In this document: positions 7,035 through 9,663 of the stretch, piece by piece
Position numbering within the stretch: position 1 is the first letter of the stretch
Layout of the letters: each line of letters opens with the position of its first letter
Source of the DNA: Devosia sp.
GTDB taxonomy: Bacteria > Pseudomonadota > Alphaproteobacteria > Rhizobiales > Devosiaceae
NCBI GenBank assembly: GCA_028290225.1
Contig: JAQGKH010000008.1
Location: 1 to 9,663, forward strand
Direction of reading: 5' to 3'
Length of the DNA stretch: 9,663 nucleotides
Position numbers and translations under genes: made by a program
Notes under the pieces: model-generated
Database searches by the model: none
Seen by the model: the letters and a program-made list of their open reading frames with translations, nothing else
What the model was told of the DNA's origin: nothing

Positions 7035-9041
7035 TCACGCAAGTACGGTTTGCATGATGTCGGCTGGTGCACCGTCGGCTCCCATGGGCATCGGCCCCAT
7101 TGCGGCTGTGTCGACCAGATCGAGGTCGAGATCGGTATCCAGGAAGGCGATGACCTCGGTCACCAGAATGTCGCCGTTGGGCGATGCCGAGTCGGCATAG
7201 AGAATATCGGCTTGGATCAGGATGGCGTCGGAATAGTGCTCGCCATTGAGGTAGGCGGTGTTGCCCAGGCCGTCGTGGTCGGTGATCGAGGCCGCATTGA
7301 CGAGCGCGTTGGCGCCAGTGGTGATGTTCCACTCGATGTCGGGATGTTCCGCTTGGATTTGCGCCTGTTGCAGGCCCACATAGTCGGCGTCTCCGAGCAC
7401 ATTGGTTTGCTCGACATAACGAAGGTCGTAAACGTCGCCCTTGATGAACAACACGCGAAGGGCGCCATAGCCCTCGAATTGGGAGTCTGTGGAAAAGCCT
7501 TCAGGCATGCGGTAGTCGCCAGCAGCCAGCCCGGTCATCGCGTCATTGTAGTGACCCGGCATGCCGTCGACGAAGGTGTCGGCGCCGATATTGTGGATGC
7601 TGGCCTCGTTCCACAGCAGGTTGCCGCCGCTCGAAGCTTCGTGCCGGCCAATGGTTCCGGCCAGCATCTCGAGCACGTCATTGTCATACAGGATATTGGT
7701 CTGGACGATGATATTGGCGTCAAAGAGCGCGCCCCCGATGATGATCAGGTCGTAGTGGAGGCCAAGGGTGGCGAAGTTCACCGCGTTCATCCCGACATTT
7801 TCACCGCTGGTCACCAGAGTGGTCGAGCCGGTAGCCGTGAGAACGTGAAAATCCTGGTCCGACTGGAAGGTGAACTGCGACATCCACTCCACAAAGACCA
7901 TGTCGCCTTCGACCACCGAGACAATCCAGTTGCTCGGCATCATGCCCGGATTGAGGGCGGCCGCGTCCCCGGTCGCGTCGCGCACTTCGTGGGTAAATTC
8001 GGCGATGTTGTAGGCCAGAGTGCTGGCAAGGGCCTGAGGCGCGCTGCCAAGCAGTTCCAAGTCTACCGTATCGATGTCGCTGTAAAGATTGGTCTGGATG
8101 ATGGCGTCGAGCTGGTGGATATCCCCGTTCACCGCGAGAATGGCCGTGGTCACGCTGGCATTGAAGATGTTGGCTTCGTTAACCAGAAAGTTGCCGCCAC
8201 TGTGCAGGGTCACGGACTGAGGGGCATCGGATCCACCCAGATGATAGGCACTGGCTGGCTCCGACCCGCTTTCTGCGTCGGTTTCATCTTCTTCAGCCAT
8301 TGCCTCATTGAGGTGATCGGGAAGCGCGTCTTCGAGGCTGGGCGCATCGAGCACCAGTTGGCCGTTGACATAGATGCCGTCGATATCCTGCACCACATGA
8401 ACGGTGGTGTGATCGTTGCTGCCACCCTCAGCGCCAAAGCTGTTGATGAACTCGGCCGTGGTCACCACAAAGGCGCCGACATCGGCATAGGCATGAAGCG
8501 TGGCCGAACCGGTCACGGCACCGACAAGATCGTCGGCCGCCAACTGCATCGCGGCTATCGCGAAGCCGGCGCCGGAATTGAACTGGATCGCGCCAGAATA
8601 ATTTCCCAGGATGACGATGTCGTCGTCCACGAGGATCGCCTGCTGCTCGATAATGGCAAGCACCCCGCCCGGCACCGGGCCGAGCATCGGTAGTGCAGGA
8701 GCACCGTCTAGCTGCTGCTCGGAAACCGGCAGCTCGGGGGCAGGCTCGCCCGGGGCAAATTCGAATTCGGGTGGGGGCAGCGCGTGAAACTTGGCCTCCG
8801 CCGAGCCGCGAATATCCCAATCGGGAGGCACATAGCGGACCCCGGGAGTGTAATCCCCCAGATCGAATTTCTGGACAGCGTTGGCCGAAAGCTGCTCGAG
8901 CTCGCCATTCTCGGGAGCGGGTTGGGCGTCAACCTCGATCTGCTGGTAATCCAGCCGGGTGCGCGCCGCTTCCACGGCAAGTTCGAAATAGCCCAGGAAG
9001 TGAGCGAGGATTTCAGTTGTGTTGTCAGAAGGAAAAAACAC
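7035..9041 (-). CDS. Acidic Cys-free repeat protein, probable type I secretion cargo or partner
   Basis: A 668-residue protein of unknown fold, encoded directly before the type I ABC exporter. It has no signal peptide, no cysteine and only 12 Lys/Arg, features common in type I secreted proteins. Residues 1-35 look helical, about 36-125 are Pro/Glu-rich, and from about 129 a degenerate repeat appears (motifs EQQAILVDDDIV, IQTNLYSDIDTV, VQTNILYDNDVL, EQTNVLGDADYV, alternating with SGGNxLxNEAxI). The C-terminus is DxDLDLDLVD followed by ADIMQTVLA, an acidic residue then mostly hydrophobic end as in PrtG-type secretion signals (inference). RTX GGxGxD repeats are absent. The start chosen is GTG 9041, because GGAGGT lies 7 nt upstream; an earlier in-frame GTG at 9080 has no usable ribosome-binding site. 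Databases often call similar alphaproteobacterial proteins 'type I secretion protein', as I recall. An adhesin or surface matrix role is possible but not shown. Confidence 0.8.
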   Translation of the reverse strand: MFFPSDNTTEILAHFLGYFELAVEAARTRLDYQQIEVDAQPAPENGELEQLSANAVQKFDLGDYTPGVRYVPPDWDIRGSAEAKFHALPPPEFEFAPGEPAPELPVSEQQLDGAPALPMLGPVPGGVLAIIEQQAILVDDDIVILGNYSGAIQFNSGAGFAIAAMQLAADDLVGAVTGSATLHAYADVGAFVVTTAEFINSFGAEGGSNDHTTVHVVQDIDGIYVNGQLVLDAPSLEDALPDHLNEAMAEEDETDAESGSEPASAYHLGGSDAPQSVTLHSGGNFLVNEANIFNASVTTAILAVNGDIHQLDAIIQTNLYSDIDTVDLELLGSAPQALASTLAYNIAEFTHEVRDATGDAAALNPGMMPSNWIVSVVEGDMVFVEWMSQFTFQSDQDFHVLTATGSTTLVTSGENVGMNAVNFATLGLHYDLIIIGGALFDANIIVQTNILYDNDVLEMLAGTIGRHEASSGGNLLWNEASIHNIGADTFVDGMPGHYNDAMTGLAAGDYRMPEGFSTDSQFEGYGALRVLFIKGDVYDLRYVEQTNVLGDADYVGLQQAQIQAEHPDIEWNITTGANALVNAASITDHDGLGNTAYLNGEHYSDAILIQADILYADSASPNGDILVTEVIAFLDTDLDLDLVDTAAMGPMPMGADGAPADIMQTVLA
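7188..8657 (-). repeat. Degenerate protein-level repeat array inside the 668-residue protein
   Basis: Two motifs alternate. Motif A (SGGN-like) begins at residues 156 (SGAGFAIAAMQL), 281 (SGGNFLVNEANI), 412 (SGENVGMNAVNF), 471 (SGGNLLWNEASI) and 575 (TGANALVNAASI). Motif B has its Gln at 133, 316, 447, 545 and 610. From the A start to the B Gln the distance is exactly 35 residues in three units (281-316, 412-447, 575-610). It is 74 in the fourth, which has a roughly 39-residue insertion. B to the next A is 23, 24 or 30 residues in three cases and 96 in one. The basic period is therefore about 59 residues. The DNA is diverged, so the repeat is old. Hydrophobic/Gly/Asn alternation suggests beta structure (inference). 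Confidence 0.65.
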
Positions 9042-9048
9042 CTGCGTT

Positions 9049-9082
9049 ACCTCCGAGTGCGGCCCTTTTGCCGCCTGCACTC
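9049..9082 (-). promoter_or_regulatory. Hairpin abutting a perfect Shine-Dalgarno before the repeat-protein gene
   Basis: On the minus strand GAGTGC (9082-9077) pairs with GCACTC (9060-9055), continued by GGC (9075-9073) with GCC (9063-9061) after one bulged A, giving a 9-bp stem with a 9-nt purine-rich loop. The stem ends directly against GGAGGT (9054-9049), which lies 7 nt before the GTG start at 9041. The Shine-Dalgarno decides this start. The hairpin could tune ribosome access or message stability; that is inference. It may also be chance in a GC-rich sequence. Confidence 0.5.
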
Positions 9083-9100
9083 CCTGCGCGGTGAAAAGGC

Positions 9101-9125
9101 GGTCTGCGCGCCGGGCGCGCAGACC
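9101..9125 (-). terminator. Terminator-like perfect hairpin after the acidic-protein gene
   Basis: GGTCTGCGCGC and GCGCGCAGACC form a perfect 11-bp stem around a 3-nt loop. Read on the minus strand it lies 23 nt after the TAA of the acidic-protein gene and is followed by gccTTTTc. The T-run is short and 3 nt from the stem, so a leaky intrinsic terminator or a processing/stabilising hairpin is more likely than a full stop. It could let the first gene be made in excess over the downstream secretion genes. No clear promoter is seen between it and the next start. Confidence 0.65.
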
Positions 9126-9148
9126 AGTTCATGCATGGAGCTTGTCGA

Positions 9149-9663
9149 TTATGCGTCGTCGTGGCTGGAGTCGTTGCCCATGGAGTTGTCGCCACCCACC
9201 ACGGTAGCATCCACAGCGTTCTGCTGCAGGTTGGCGCCGAGCACCATTTCCATGTTGAAGGCACTGGCCGAGAGGTGGGCGCTGCCGTCCACGACATTGC
9301 TTGCACCCACATCGTCGCCGGCGCTGGCATGGAAGCCATTGCCATTGGCCTGCAGGTTGTCACCAGCGGTGGCATAGGCGTTGAAGTTGGCGCCGCCATT
9401 GTGCTGCTGGACATTGCTCAGGCTGTCGCTGTCGAGAATGTCAGCGACCTGGCTGATGGCAAAGCCGGTGCCGCCATCGCCGCCAAAGGCGCCGTTGAAG
9501 ACGTTTTCGAAGTTCACGTCGTCACCGGGATCGAACTCGAGCGAGCCGCTGTTGATAAACAAATTGTCCATCGTGGCAGTGCCGATATCGATGTCGGCGA
9601 AATCATCGTCGGAGTTGAACGAGTTGGTCGCCGTGTGGTCGTCCGTGTTGTAGGAATCCGCAA
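9149..9663 (-). CDS. Highly acidic Asn/Gly/Asp-rich protein, candidate type I secreted protein (5' end outside window)
   Basis: The C-terminal 170 residues of a protein whose frame is open to the window edge; an internal ATG at 9571 is not taken as the start because similar Asn/Asp-rich sequence continues upstream of it. There are 25 Asp and 3 Glu but no Lys, Arg, Cys or Trp, so the charge is strongly negative. Short repeated elements are visible: VQQHNGG, DNLQANG and ANLQQNA; and AGDN, AGDD and GGDN. It ends GNDSSHDDA. I do not recognise a family. It is the first visible gene of the minus-strand cluster, before the terminator-like hairpin, the repeat protein and the type I exporter, which makes it a candidate for the exported cargo. 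It shares the stretches GxGFAI and AYAxxG with the 668-residue neighbour, hinting at common ancestry. A surface-layer or matrix protein would fit, but this is inference. Confidence 0.7.
   Translation of the reverse strand, partial: ADSYNTDDHTATNSFNSDDDFADIDIGTATMDNLFINSGSLEFDPGDDVNFENVFNGAFGGDGGTGFAISQVADILDSDSLSNVQQHNGGANFNAYATAGDNLQANGNGFHASAGDDVGASNVVDGSAHLSASAFNMEMVLGANLQQNAVDATVVGGDNSMGNDSSHDDA

Noticed and set aside
7027..7037. ATG-CAG-TAA minicistron overlapping the repeat-protein stop on the minus strand
   Set aside because: Two codons only; a TGATG overlap arises easily by chance and nothing supports translation.
6996..8693. A 565-codon open frame on the plus strand opposite the repeat-protein gene
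   Set aside because: It is antisense to a gene with a perfect Shine-Dalgarno, operon context and internal repeats. Its product is His/Val/Gly-rich without recognisable domains, as expected from an antisense frame of GC-rich coding DNA.
9042..9080. GTG at 9080 as the start of the repeat protein
   Set aside because: Its upstream AGGGA touches the codon with no proper spacing, and it lies in a hairpin arm. GTG 9041 has GGAGGT at 7 nt.
9473..9490. Gly/Asp-rich GAFGGDGGTGF in the acidic protein as an RTX calcium repeat
   Set aside because: Only one loose match, with no tandem nonapeptide series GGxGxDxux in this protein or its neighbour.

Overview
The window looks like chromosomal DNA of a high-GC alphaproteobacterium, most likely of the order Hyphomicrobiales (rhizobia/Devosia-like). 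The basis is the FrcB/FrcC/FrcA-type sugar ABC transporter, the PrtD/HlyD-type I secretion pair and the codon usage. The genus is a guess. No RNA genes, insertion sequences, CRISPR arrays or phage genes were seen.

Left part (1-3173, plus strand): a compact sugar-uptake operon. It holds the 3' end of a periplasmic fructose-type binding protein (frcB-like), a strong intercistronic hairpin, a ten-helix-type permease (frcC-like), a single-domain ATPase (frcA-like, overlapping the permease by 4 bp) and, 13 nt further on, a short-chain dehydrogenase. The binding protein delivers a sugar to the permease, a pair of ATPase subunits powers import, and the dehydrogenase probably oxidises the imported sugar, polyol or a product of it. 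The rhizobial frc operon has a kinase (FrcK) in that place.

Right part (9663-3189, minus strand, converging on the sugar operon with 15 nt between the stop codons): a type I secretion locus read right to left. First comes the 3' end of a very acidic, Lys/Arg/Cys-free protein. A 107-nt gap follows with a terminator-like hairpin and a second hairpin touching a perfect Shine-Dalgarno. Then come a 668-residue Cys-free repeat protein, a type I ABC transporter with about 250 extra disordered N-terminal residues, and an HlyD-family adaptor. The last three genes are spaced for one transcript. The likely picture is that the two acidic proteins are exported (or one is exported and the other assists) through the ABC/adaptor pair and an outer-membrane TolC-type channel encoded elsewhere. 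Neither acidic protein has RTX nonapeptides, a signal peptide or a domain I can name.

The most unusual part is this secretion locus. It shows a degenerate internal repeat with a fixed 35-residue spacing in three units, motifs apparently shared by the two candidate substrates, the charged extension on the transporter, and Gln in place of the usual H-loop His in the transporter ATPase. I do not claim a wholly new system: the transporter and adaptor belong to well-known families, and the novelty, if any, lies in the cargo.
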